Shown here piece by piece: positions 45,661 to 53,975 of a DNA stretch of 64,000 bases. Source of the DNA: Hamadaea flava (GTDB lineage: Bacteria; Actinomycetota; Actinomycetes; Mycobacteriales; Micromonosporaceae); the NCBI RefSeq assembly GCF_024172085.1, contig NZ_JAMZDZ010000001.1:2418001-2482000 (forward strand), read 5' to 3'. Under the pieces are notes generated by a model, which was not told where the DNA came from, ran no database searches, and worked only from the letters and a program-made list of their open reading frames with translations. How positions within the stretch are numbered: position 1 is the first letter of the stretch; every line of letters starts with the position of its first letter. The position numbers were made by a program, and so were the translations under genes.

Positions 45661-45686
45661 AGATAGGTAACCTATCTAACAGATAG
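45661..45686. promoter_or_regulatory. Operator of three AGATAG half-sites over the GH20-GH2 promoter
   Basis: AGATAGGT-A-ACCTATCT is a perfect 17-base palindrome, and CTATCT-AAC-AGATAG directly continues it as a second one, giving three alternating half-sites. It touches the ATG of the GH20 gene. On the minus strand it contains TAGGTT (45669-45674), eight bases before the ATG, so a bound protein would cover the -10 box and transcription start. Likely repressor site for sugar-responsive control; the regulator is not in this window. Confidence 0.75.
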
Positions 45687-45731
45687 ACCCAGCGCAAGAC
45701 GTCGATGCCCCACCGAAGGGTGGAACCCTGG

Positions 45732-46484
45732 TCACGGGCCGAGGACGTCCTTCGACGCGCGACCCATGATCGAGATCGCCGTACGCCGAGGCAGCCGGCT
45801 GAGAATCGCCGACGACACCTTCATCAGCGCGCCCGGCACCACCCGCGGCCGCTTGCCCAACGCTTCCAGCGCTGCCGTGACCACCTCGGCCGGAGCGACC
45901 GTCCCGGGCGCGGGCTTCGCCGTCGACGCCGCCAGCCCCGGAGTGCTGACCGCCCCGGCCACACACGCGACGGCGTCCACACCCGACGTACGCAACTCGG
46001 CCCACAGCCCCTCGGCGAACACTGCGCCGAACGCCTTCGTCCCGGCGTACAAGCTGAGATTGGGCGAACCCTGCGCCCCCGCGAGCGAGGACATCACGAC
46101 GAATCCGCCGCGACCGCGGTCCTGCATCGCGGGCAGGAAGTGCCGCGCGAGCAGCATGGGCGCGCGAACGTTGAGGTCGATCGCGCGGGTGAGCTCGGCG
46201 GGGTCGCTCGTGGTGAACGGGCCGATCGGCGACAGCGCCGCGTTCGCGACGAGCAGGCCGATCTCCAGGCCGGACACCGTGGCGAGGACGGTCTCGATCC
46301 CCTCCGGCGTGGCCAGGTCGGCGGCGACCTCGATCTTGGGCCCGGGCAGGTCGAGCGCGGGATGCCGGGCGACCAGCACGACCCCCAGCCCACGCGCCGA
46401 CAACTCCCGGGCGAACGCCGCCCCGATGCCCTGCGACGCGCCCGCCACCAGCGCCCACGGCCCATATCTCTCGGCGAACGTCAC
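45732..46484 (-). CDS. Short-chain dehydrogenase/reductase
   Basis: 250 aa from GTG 46484, chosen over the adjacent GTG 46487 because GTGA overlaps the previous stop and AAGGAG stands five bases away. SDR signatures: AGASQGIG, VANAALSPIGP, Ser in VVMSSLAG, catalytic YAGTK. ALSPIGPF and the C-terminal basic RLPRRTAISIMGRASK resemble lipid- or steroid-acting members. Second gene of an operon with an EXPERA-domain membrane protein, which hints at a sterol- or lipid-like substrate (inference). Confidence 0.88.
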   Translation of the reverse strand: MTFAERYGPWALVAGASQGIGAAFARELSARGLGVVLVARHPALDLPGPKIEVAADLATPEGIETVLATVSGLEIGLLVANAALSPIGPFTTSDPAELTRAIDLNVRAPMLLARHFLPAMQDRGRGGFVVMSSLAGAQGSPNLSLYAGTKAFGAVFAEGLWAELRTSGVDAVACVAGAVSTPGLAASTAKPAPGTVAPAEVVTAALEALGKRPRVVPGALMKVSSAILSRLPRRTAISIMGRASKDVLGP

Positions 46485-46960
46485 CACGGCTCCTTCCGCA
46501 TCCGGATGATCATCGCGACCGGCATGAGCAGCCACGGCAGGTTCACCGCGAGCACGAACCCGAAGTCCGGCGTCGCGTGCGGACCGTAGCGCTCCTCCAT
46601 CAGGATGATCAGCACGTTCGACAACATCATCCCGGACCAGACCAACGCGGGCACGCGGATCCAGGTACGGCGGCGGACGAAAGCGTAGACGGCGGCGAGA
46701 TAGAACGGCCCGAACAGCAGCACGTCGATCCAGATCGTCGCCTTCCACCACGGCGGACGGGCCATCAGCAGCGGGTCGTAGGTGTCGCCGTACCAGTGAA
46801 TCAGGTCGAGCAGCGGCGCCGGGGGCCACAGCGGCTGGGTGAAGTGCGCCGGATCGGCGATGATGAGCTGCTCGATGTCCACGATGTAGGTCACGAAGCA
46901 CAGGTTGATCAAGAAGAAGACCACGAACAGCAGGTCCACCGGGCGCCGTCGGAGGGGCAT
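46481..46960 (-). CDS. EXPERA-domain membrane protein (emopamil-binding-like)
   Basis: 159 aa from ATG 46960. Four membrane segments: DLLFVVFFLINLCFVTYIVD, WWKATIWIDVLLFGPFYLAA, VWSGMMLSNVLIILMEERYG, VLAVNLPWLLMPVAMIIRM. Polar residues in the membrane (HWYGDTYDPLLMARP, MEERYG) match the EXPERA fold of emopamil-binding protein and TM6SF-like proteins. In eukaryotes the fold isomerises sterols; bacterial roles are unknown. Overlaps the SDR gene by GTGA. Confidence 0.8.
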   Translation of the reverse strand: MPLRRRPVDLLFVVFFLINLCFVTYIVDIEQLIIADPAHFTQPLWPPAPLLDLIHWYGDTYDPLLMARPPWWKATIWIDVLLFGPFYLAAVYAFVRRRTWIRVPALVWSGMMLSNVLIILMEERYGPHATPDFGFVLAVNLPWLLMPVAMIIRMRKEPW

Positions 46961-46966
46961 GCCGAC

Positions 46967-46972
46967 ACTGTA
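46967..46972 (-). promoter_or_regulatory. -10 box TACAGT, leaderless start of the EXPERA-SDR operon
   Basis: On the minus strand TACAGT ends six bases before ATG 46960. It lies back to back with the plus-strand box at 46987; only 39 bases separate the two start codons, so the -35 region of each promoter overlaps the other gene. Confidence 0.5.
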
Positions 46973-46986
46973 GGCCGTCCTGCCGC

Positions 46987-46992
46987 TACGCT
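46987..46992 (+). promoter_or_regulatory. -10 box TACGCT, leaderless start of the YgjV-like gene
   Basis: TACGCT ends seven bases before GTG 47000. Confidence 0.5.
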
Positions 46993-46999
46993 CAGCCCT

Positions 47000-47620
47000 G
47001 TGAGCTGGCTCGACGCCGTCGGCTGGATCGGTTCGGCGTTGCTGGTCTGGTCCCTGCTGCAATCCCGCATCCTCCGCCTGCGCGCCATCAACCTGGTGGG
47101 CTGCGTCGTCCTGATCGGCTTCAACTGGGCGCTCGGCGTATGGCCGATGGTCGGCCTCAACACCGCGCTCGCGGTGATCAACATCTACTTCCTCGTCAAG
47201 CTGCTGCGGACCCGGCACTCCGACGAGGTCTACTCGGTGGTCCAGGTCGCGACGGACGACGACTACCTCGCGCACGTCCTGACCGTCCACGGCGCGGACA
47301 TCGCCCGCTTCAACCCCGGGTTCCAGCTCCCCGGCTCCCGTGCGGCGTTCCTAGTGGTACGCGGAGACGAAACCGTCGGCGTGGTACTCCTGCACGACGG
47401 CGGAAACGGCGTCGCCGTCGTCGACCTCGACTACGTCACGCCGAGATACCGCGACTTCACCCCGGGCGAATTCGTCTACCGGCAAAGCCACATGTTCACC
47501 GATCGGGGCTTCCACACCGTGGTCGCCCCCGCTCGGCCGGCGCTCTCGGGATACTTCACGCGATTGGGGTTCACGCGGGTCGGCGACACCTACTCGCTCA
47601 CCCTCCCCCCTTCTTCCTGA
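47000..47620 (+). CDS. YgjV-like membrane protein with C-terminal acyltransferase-like domain
   Basis: 206 aa from GTG 47000. The first 80 residues are two or three membrane segments of the YgjV type (WIGSALLVWSLLQSRILRLR, GLNTALAVINIYFLVKLL). Residues 85-206 read like a degenerate GNAT fold (ARFNPGFQLPGSRAAFLV, LDYVTPRYRDFTPGEFVY, YFTRLGFTRVGDTYSL), with the last two matching the GNAT C-terminal strands. No clear acetyl-CoA P-loop (Q/RxxGxG/A) is visible, so activity is doubtful. Confidence 0.72.
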   Translation: MSWLDAVGWIGSALLVWSLLQSRILRLRAINLVGCVVLIGFNWALGVWPMVGLNTALAVINIYFLVKLLRTRHSDEVYSVVQVATDDDYLAHVLTVHGADIARFNPGFQLPGSRAAFLVVRGDETVGVVLLHDGGNGVAVVDLDYVTPRYRDFTPGEFVYRQSHMFTDRGFHTVVAPARPALSGYFTRLGFTRVGDTYSLTLPPSS

Positions 47621-47643
47621 CCGGCTGCGGCTCCGGCCGGATT

Positions 47644-47701
47644 CCATGATCAGCGGAAGTTCTGCGGGGTTATAGCCCCACATTTACTCCGTTGATCATG
47701 G
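47644..47701. repeat. Intergenic hairpin, TTGATCATGG family (copy at 47.6 kb)
   Basis: CCATGATCA at 47644 pairs with TTGATCATGG ending at 47701 (imperfect beyond nine bases), and an inner GGGG/CCCC stem has a TTATAG loop. Between convergent genes. Confidence 0.75.
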
Positions 47702-47767
47702 AGCAGCGTGCGTCGGATGCGCCCGACGACGGCTGGCCGTCGCCGGGCGCTGCGCTGGGCGTACCCG

Positions 47768-50700
47768 TTAGTGGAGGGTGACCGCCCACGCGCGCGTGAT
47801 CGTCTGGTCGAGCTGGTTGCCCGCCTGGTCGGTGATCGTGACCTGGACCGACGTGAAGCCTTCGACGGCCGGCACGAGCAGGGTGACCGTGCCGTCGGCC
47901 GCGCGGCGGCCGGTGAGCGTGTGCCAGGTGTGGCCGTCGTCGGAGGAGATCGCGACGCGGACGTCGAGCCGGCCGCGGAGCGTGACCCCGGGCTGGTAGC
48001 CGGGCCGGATCACCAGCGGGTACGCGTGCCGCGCGTGGACCGTGTTGCGCAGGTCGGTGCCGACCGAGTACGCCGCCTGCAGCAAGGGAAGCACGGCGAT
48101 CCCGTCGGGGCGACCGGAGCGGAACGTCCACTTGCTGCTGGTGGCGGTCGAGGTGGTCCACCATGGCTGGTCGCGCCGGACGTCGAGCCCCAGCTCGTAG
48201 GCGGCCACCCCAGACGGCACGGTGACCTGCGCGTTCGCCGCACTGGTGGACAGCAGCGGGACGCCGTCGCGCTTCAGCGTGAGCAGTGCGCTGTCGGTGC
48301 CTTCGAGCCAGCCGTACTGGTCGCCGGAGCCGTTCGCCCACTGTGGCATCGCGATCCGCAGCGCGTCGTGCGAGCGGTTGGCCGGCGCGCCGAAGGCGTA
48401 CTCCGCGGCGACGGCGGGCATGGCCGGGCGGGACACCGCGCCGAACCAGTCCTCCGCCGTACGCTCACCGGCCTGGTAGGTGCGGGCGAGCCCGGTGACC
48501 GTGCCTTGGGCGTACCAGCTGGAGATGTCGGCCGACGCCTCGTGCCGCCAGGTGACCTGGGCGTCCCGGGAGCCGACGGTCAGGTGATCGACGCGCTCGG
48601 ACGGCGTCGGCACCACCCGGAACGCCGAGTACGCCGCCAACGCTGTGGGCGTGATCGCAAAGCGACCCTCGCTGGCCTGACTCTCCCGTACGCCGTGGAA
48701 GGAGCTGCGTACGGTGGCCATTAGGAGACGGCGCGTGTCGTAGGTCAGGTTCGCCGGGATGCGCCCCCGTTCCGGGAGCAGCACCTGATACGAGTACGGG
48801 CTTTCCGGCGTGCCGGTGACGCGGAGCGTCCGGCCGAGCCGCGCGACGTCCTCCTCTTGCAGGGCGTAGGCCGGAACCGTCGAGCCTTCGGTGAACGGCT
48901 CGTAGTAGGACGAGTCGCCGGAGTGCAGCAGCACCAACGCCGCCCCGGCCCGCTCGGCCGCGCTGAGATCGACGGGCTCGCCCATGGGCGCCTTCAGCAG
49001 CAGCGCCTTTCCACGCGCCTGAGCCACTTCGGACGTGATCGCCAGCGTGCGGGAGCCGTCGAGCGTCGGCGTGTTGGGAACGGGTGCGGGAGTCACCTCC
49101 TTCTTCTGGGTGGCGAGGGTCAGCGGCGGTTCGCCCAGCTCGAAGTGGGTGGTGAACTCGAACGTCCCGCTGGTCACCCGGGCGGTCGGGGTCGCCGAGA
49201 ACTTCGTGGTGATCCGGGGGTTCAGCCCGAACCCGGTGATGATCGACTTCTCGCCGACGACGCGCTGCCAGGCCACGGTCACGTCGCGTACCTGGGCGTT
49301 CTCGGGGGTCTGGACGGTGATCGGGACCGCCTGCCGGGCGTCGAAGCTCAGCGTGGTGTCCTTCGTGACGGTCAGCTCCGGCCGGCCCAGCACGGTCAGC
49401 TCACGCGGCCAGTCGCCGTCGTCCACGGTGAAGGCGAACACCATCAGCGCGTACCGGCCCGGCGGGACGTCGAGCGTCGCGGGCTCCGCGCCGAGGATGC
49501 CGCGCATCAGGTCACCCGTGTCGAGGTTCCACAGCTGCGCCTGGCTGAACGCGCCGACCGGCTTGCCGTTGCGCCCGACCGCGCTCAGCGTCAGCTTGTG
49601 GGTGGGGCCGGCCACTTCGAATCCCACTGGTACGCGTAAAGCAGTGCCACTGGTCCGGGCGACGAGCTGTCCGGTGTAGACGCCGCCCGCCGTGTGATCC
49701 GGGTCGAGCCGCAGCGTCGCCGTGGCGGTGCTGGTCGGCGCGATCGTCAACCGTGCTGGGCTGACGCTGAGGGCGGCCGATTTCCCTCCGTCAGCGGCGG
49801 CAGCGGCGGTCAGGTCGAGGGTGATCGGGCGGCTGGACGTGTTGCGGTAGCTCACCGTGCTGGTCCGGGGCGACCGGGCCGAGCCGGTCCAGTCGACGTG
49901 CCCGAGGACGATCGAACCGGTGCTGACCACAATCGGCTGGCGGATCGCGGCCGCCAGGTCGATCCGGCCCGTCCCCATCGCGATCGCCGGACCGGCAAGC
50001 GGCTGCGCGGTGTTCACCAGCGCCGCCTTGAGCTGGGCGGCCCGCCAGTCCGGATGCTGCTGCGCGAGCAGCGCCGCCGCACCCGCCACATGCGGCGTCG
50101 CCATCGACGTCCCGGACAGCGAGGTGTACTTGTCGTCGATCAGTTCACCGGCCGAGGTCCCGGCCGCCCGAGCCGCGATGATGCCGACGCCAGGGGCGGT
50201 GACCTCGGGCTTCACGGCGGCGTCGCCGGTCCGGGGACCGCGTCCGGAGAACGCTGCGAGCTGTCCGGCCTTGTCCACGGCGCCGACCGTGAGCGCCTGC
50301 GCGGCCGCGCCCGGAGCCTGCACGGACGCGACGCCCGGACCGGCGTTCCCGGCCGCCACCACGAAGAGCGTGCCGGACTTCACGGTGAGACTGTCGACCG
50401 CCTCGCTGACCGGGTCGGTGCCGTCGCTCTCCCCGGCGCCGAGGCTCAGGTTCACGACCCGAGCGCCTTGGGCGACGGCCCATTCCATCCCCGCGATGAC
50501 CCAGGAGAGGTCGCCTGAACCACTGCCGTCGAGGACCCGCCCGATGATCAGCCGGGTTTCCGGCGCGACCCCGTTGAGACGGCCCCCGGGATTGCGGGCG
50601 CTGCCGCCGACCGTCGCCGCCACGTGGGTGCCGTGGCCGTTGGTGTCCACTGCGGATCCCTCGCCGGTGAAGTCCTGCGCCGCCGCCACCCGGCCCGCCA

Positions 50701-51445
50701 GGTCCGGATGCGTCGGGTCGTACCCCGTGTCGAGGACGGCGACGGTCACACCCTTCCCGGTGTATCCGGCGGCCCACGCCTGCGGCGCGCCGATCTGCGG
50801 GACGCTGTCGGCTAGCGCCGCGCGTACCTTCCGGTCGAGGAAGACCCGGCCGACGTCGCCGGACCGGGTCAGCGTCCCGGGTTGGGCGAGCCGAGCCGTC
50901 AGGCCACGCCAGAACTCGCGGGCCCGCGCTTTGTCCTCGGTGACGGCGGCGGCGTTGATACTCGGCAGGAGAGCCCGGCGGGCGGCGCCTGGCGGATTGG
51001 CCGGCACGGCCGGCGTCACGCCCGCCGGGGGCTTCGTTTCGCCCACTGGGGGCATCAGGATCAGCGGCAGCGACGACCGGGACCGGTCGTCGTAGCCGGC
51101 CGCGATCAACTGCGTGACGTTGAAGAGCTGCTCGTCCAGCCGACCCGCTTGCACATGCGGCAGGGCGTCGACCGGGACGACGTAGGTGTCGCCGTCGCGG
51201 GTGGTGAGCTGGTAGCCCTTGCCCTCGGACTCCACCCCGACCACGGGTCTGCCTTGGACGGTCGACAGGCGTACGCGGTCGCCCGTGATCAGGGTGACGG
51301 TCTTCGTCTGCTGTGGACCCGCCGCCGTGCTTCCTGCGGTCGTGGCGCTTCCCACAGAACTCTGGCCGGCGGCTGCGGCCGCGCCCGGCCAGCCGAGAGA
51401 TGCCACCGCGACGGCGATTGCGACTACAGCGCGTAGTGACCTCAC
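47768..51445 (-). CDS. Large secreted subtilisin-family serine protease (S8)
   Basis: 1225 aa from GTG 51445, with GGGGAGGAG seven bases upstream. Signal peptide to about residue 26, a propeptide to about 215, then the S8 domain: Asp239 (VAVLDTGYD), His271 (NGHGTHVA), oxyanion Asn367 (AAGNAGP) and Ser447 (LSGTSMATPH). About 770 residues follow as beta-rich domains without a sortase or membrane anchor, so it is released. Large actinobacterial S8 proteases of this kind occur beside TrmB/LuxR-type regulators; one is divergently placed here. Confidence 0.95.
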   Translation of the reverse strand: MRSLRAVVAIAVAVASLGWPGAAAAAGQSSVGSATTAGSTAAGPQQTKTVTLITGDRVRLSTVQGRPVVGVESEGKGYQLTTRDGDTYVVPVDALPHVQAGRLDEQLFNVTQLIAAGYDDRSRSSLPLILMPPVGETKPPAGVTPAVPANPPGAARRALLPSINAAAVTEDKARAREFWRGLTARLAQPGTLTRSGDVGRVFLDRKVRAALADSVPQIGAPQAWAAGYTGKGVTVAVLDTGYDPTHPDLAGRVAAAQDFTGEGSAVDTNGHGTHVAATVGGSARNPGGRLNGVAPETRLIIGRVLDGSGSGDLSWVIAGMEWAVAQGARVVNLSLGAGESDGTDPVSEAVDSLTVKSGTLFVVAAGNAGPGVASVQAPGAAAQALTVGAVDKAGQLAAFSGRGPRTGDAAVKPEVTAPGVGIIAARAAGTSAGELIDDKYTSLSGTSMATPHVAGAAALLAQQHPDWRAAQLKAALVNTAQPLAGPAIAMGTGRIDLAAAIRQPIVVSTGSIVLGHVDWTGSARSPRTSTVSYRNTSSRPITLDLTAAAAADGGKSAALSVSPARLTIAPTSTATATLRLDPDHTAGGVYTGQLVARTSGTALRVPVGFEVAGPTHKLTLSAVGRNGKPVGAFSQAQLWNLDTGDLMRGILGAEPATLDVPPGRYALMVFAFTVDDGDWPRELTVLGRPELTVTKDTTLSFDARQAVPITVQTPENAQVRDVTVAWQRVVGEKSIITGFGLNPRITTKFSATPTARVTSGTFEFTTHFELGEPPLTLATQKKEVTPAPVPNTPTLDGSRTLAITSEVAQARGKALLLKAPMGEPVDLSAAERAGAALVLLHSGDSSYYEPFTEGSTVPAYALQEEDVARLGRTLRVTGTPESPYSYQVLLPERGRIPANLTYDTRRLLMATVRSSFHGVRESQASEGRFAITPTALAAYSAFRVVPTPSERVDHLTVGSRDAQVTWRHEASADISSWYAQGTVTGLARTYQAGERTAEDWFGAVSRPAMPAVAAEYAFGAPANRSHDALRIAMPQWANGSGDQYGWLEGTDSALLTLKRDGVPLLSTSAANAQVTVPSGVAAYELGLDVRRDQPWWTTSTATSSKWTFRSGRPDGIAVLPLLQAAYSVGTDLRNTVHARHAYPLVIRPGYQPGVTLRGRLDVRVAISSDDGHTWHTLTGRRAADGTVTLLVPAVEGFTSVQVTITDQAGNQLDQTITRAWAVTLH

Positions 51446-51609
51446 GACGACGCTCCTCCCCAGGCTGCGATAACGGAACGTGAGTGTTACACCTCGTAAT
51501 CGCGGGGGAAAGATCATTCAGCGGCGCAACCGCGCCGTGGCGCAACTGCGCCACCGTCCCCTCGGGAACCCTCCTCCCCCTTCCCGCGTCTCACCCCCCG
51601 TCCCTTCCC

Positions 51610-51670
51610 GTTGATCATGGAGTTGACTGAGGTCTCGGCGGCGCGTCGGCACCGGAACCTCATGATCAAC
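51610..51670. repeat. Intergenic hairpin, TTGATCATGG family (copy at 51.6 kb)
   Basis: GTTGATCATG (51610-51619) pairs CATGATCAAC (51661-51670), with weaker pairing inside. It lies in the 251-base divergent region between the protease and the regulator, unlike the other copies, which are between convergent genes. Confidence 0.85.
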
Positions 51671-51696
51671 GGCCCGGCCGCGACGAAGGAGGTCGC

Positions 51697-52674
51697 ATGC
51701 TGGAACCCGCCGGGCTCACCGCCGCCGAGGAGTCGGCGTACCTGGCGTTGCTGCGGCAAGGCAGCGCCACGCTGGACCAGCTCGCAGCCCGAGCCGGTCG
51801 CACGACAGCGCAGATCACCCGGGCCGTCACCGGCTTGCACCGCAAAGGTTTGGTACACCGGACTCCCCCACCACACGGGCTCGTCGTCCCGGTGCCGCCG
51901 GACGAGGCGATCGACCAGCTCATCCAGCGGCAGCACGCCGAACTCGACCGCACTCGGGAGGCGGCCCAGCAACTCGCCGCACAGACCCGCGAAGCCACCG
52001 CGTCCAAGAGCACCGCCGAGCTGATCGAGATCGTGCAAGGGCGTACGCGGGTGCAGCGCGCCTTCGAACGGGTGCAGGCACAGGCGCGTACGCAGATGCG
52101 GGTGCTCGTGACACCCCCGTACGCCGCGACGAGCCAGGTCAACGACGTCCAGCTGACCCGGGGACCCGACGTGGTCTACCGGGCCGTGTACACGGTGGAG
52201 GCGTTGTCCGAACCCGGATTCCTGGCCGCCATCGGCGACCACGTACGCGTCGGCGAGCAAGCCCGGCTGGCCCCGGCGGTGCCGACGAAACTGGCCATCG
52301 CCGACCACTCGCTGGCCCTGTTGCCGCTCGTGTGGACCGACGCCGCCCAGGACTCGGCCGTCCTCGTGCATCCATGCGCGCTGCTGGACGCGCTCGTCGC
52401 CCTCTTCGAGACGGTATGGGCGGCGGCGAGCCCGCTGGCGCTTACCGGCACCGGCGAAGTGACGCCACTCGGCGAACTGACCGACGAAGACCGCCGGCTC
52501 CTCTCGCTGCTGATCGCCGGAATGACCGACGACGCCGCCGGAGCGCGGCTGGGCCTGAGCCGGCGCACAGTCGTACGCCGAGTGCAGCACCTGATGGCGG
52601 TGGCCGGGGCACAGTCACGGCTCCAGTTGGGCTGGCGCGCGCGGGAACTCGGCTGGCTCACCCCCGACGCGTAG
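51697..52674 (+). CDS. TrmB-like/LuxR-type transcriptional regulator, paralog 1
   Basis: 325 aa from ATG 51697, with GAAGGAGG upstream. N-terminal TrmB winged helix (LTAAEESAYLALLRQGSATL, GRTTAQITRAVTGLHRKGLV), a central sensor-like domain (VPTKLAIADHSLALLPL, ALLDALVALFETVWAAA) and a C-terminal LuxR helix-turn-helix (LTDEDRRLLSLLIAGMTDDA). Divergent from the S8 protease, which it may control. A paralog at 52928-53881 shares all three parts. Confidence 0.88.
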   Translation: MLEPAGLTAAEESAYLALLRQGSATLDQLAARAGRTTAQITRAVTGLHRKGLVHRTPPPHGLVVPVPPDEAIDQLIQRQHAELDRTREAAQQLAAQTREATASKSTAELIEIVQGRTRVQRAFERVQAQARTQMRVLVTPPYAATSQVNDVQLTRGPDVVYRAVYTVEALSEPGFLAAIGDHVRVGEQARLAPAVPTKLAIADHSLALLPLVWTDAAQDSAVLVHPCALLDALVALFETVWAAASPLALTGTGEVTPLGELTDEDRRLLSLLIAGMTDDAAGARLGLSRRTVVRRVQHLMAVAGAQSRLQLGWRARELGWLTPDA

Positions 52675-52755
52675 GCGCGCGCCTGACGCGTAGGCGGCGC
52701 GCCCTGCGCCGCCCCGCCCCGCGCCGCCAGCCGGCAGCCGCCAGCGAGGGGCAAG

Positions 52756-52806
52756 TTGATCTAGGCGAGAAAGTGTCGCCCCAGCAACCGAAACTCGCCA
52801 AGATCA
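52756..52806. repeat. Intergenic hairpin with TTGATCT ends
   Basis: TGATCTAGGCGAG (52757-52769) pairs CTCGCCAAGATCA (52794-52806) with one central A-A mismatch and a 24-base loop. Between the convergent paralogous regulator genes. The 52680-52745 stretch before it is GC-rich low complexity. Confidence 0.85.
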
Positions 52807-52825
52807 CCCCGGCCCTCCCGCGAAG

Positions 52826-52927
52826 GCCGCGATATCCCGGATATCGCGGCAACGCACCCGGCAACGCACCGGCAACGCACCGGCAACGCACCCGGCGACG
52901 CCCCGCGGAGAGCCGCGGAGAGCCGCG
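52826..52927. repeat. 25-bp palindrome followed by short tandem repeats
   Basis: GCCGCGATATC-CCG-GATATCGCGGC (52826-52850) is perfect. It runs into about four copies of GGCAACGCACC (52847-52900) and then two copies of GCGGAGAGCC that lead up to the stop of the next gene. Confidence 0.88.
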
Positions 52928-53881
52928 CTAGATGAGTCCCTGGCGAGCGGCAGCGAGCCCAGCCTGAAATCGCGTACGCGCCCCAAGCCGGTCCATCAGC
53001 TCACTGGTCCGCCGATGCACCGTACGCACACTGATGCCGAGCTGCCGCGCCACGGCTTCGTCCTTGAGCCCGGCGGCCAGCAGCATCAGCAGTTCCCCCT
53101 CCGGAGTCGACGAGTCGGTGGAGTCGGAGTCGAAGACGGGCACCGCGACGTTCCAGAGCAGGTCGAACAGCCGGATGAGCGCATCGAGCAATGTGGACGC
53201 GTACACCACGAGGGCGCTGTCGACCATGGCGTCCCGGTCGGCGGTGAACGGCAGGATCGCGGCGGATCGGTCGGAGATGGCTAGTTTCAGCGGAACGTCG
53301 TCGCAGACGCGCGCCTCCTCGCCGGCCTCGACCGCCGCCCGTATCAAACGCAGTGCTCCAGGGAGTTCCAACGCTTCCGGCGCGTAGATGCCGCGGAGGC
53401 GTACGCCTCGGCTCAGCAGGTCGTTCTCGCCCGGGTTCGGTTCGCTCGGGTTCTGGGCGTACGGGGGCCGGTCGAGGACCAGCAGTTCCCGCCGGGTGGA
53501 CTGTTGCAGCTGCTGGAATCGGGTGGCCACCGCCTCCCGGCCGAACACGATCTCCAGTTCTTCCTCGGGCCGGTGCCGCCGGTCGGCGGGCAAATCGGCC
53601 AGCAGCAGTTCCGCGGCTTGTCGCGTCGCGGCCAACTCCTGCTGCCGTCGCGCGATCAGCGCCTCCACCGCCGTGTCCGGCCGGGCCGCCACATAGCGGA
53701 TCGGCCGCCCGGCCAACCGGCTCACCAAACCGCACTCCGCCAGGCGATGCAGCGATTGGCGGACCGCCCGCGCGCCCCGCCCCGCTCGTTCGGTCAGCTC
53801 CGCCGGCGTGAGCCCACGCTCCCGCAGCAGCACCCGATAGAGCGCCTCGTCCTCTTCCAGAACCCCCAGGGCCTCCAGCAT
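52928..53881 (-). CDS. TrmB-like/LuxR-type transcriptional regulator, paralog 2
   Basis: 317 aa from ATG 53881, with GGGAGG upstream. Same three-part build as the gene at 51697: winged helix (ALYRVLLRERGLTPAELTER), central domain (VPLKLAISDRSAAILPF, TLLDALIRLFDLLWNVA) and LuxR helix-turn-helix (LLMLLAAGLKDEAVARQLG). Convergent with its paralog and divergent from a secreted BNR-repeat protein gene, mirroring the protease-regulator arrangement. Confidence 0.87.
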   Translation of the reverse strand: MLEALGVLEEDEALYRVLLRERGLTPAELTERAGRGARAVRQSLHRLAECGLVSRLAGRPIRYVAARPDTAVEALIARRQQELAATRQAAELLLADLPADRRHRPEEELEIVFGREAVATRFQQLQQSTRRELLVLDRPPYAQNPSEPNPGENDLLSRGVRLRGIYAPEALELPGALRLIRAAVEAGEEARVCDDVPLKLAISDRSAAILPFTADRDAMVDSALVVYASTLLDALIRLFDLLWNVAVPVFDSDSTDSSTPEGELLMLLAAGLKDEAVARQLGISVRTVHRRTSELMDRLGARTRFQAGLAAARQGLI

Positions 53882-53975
53882 CGTGCACCTCCCACTGTGG
53901 CCTCTTGCCGCCACGGCAGGATCCTGCCACCGGTTCGCCTTTACGCGCCAGGCCCAGACCGGATATCAAGATCCA

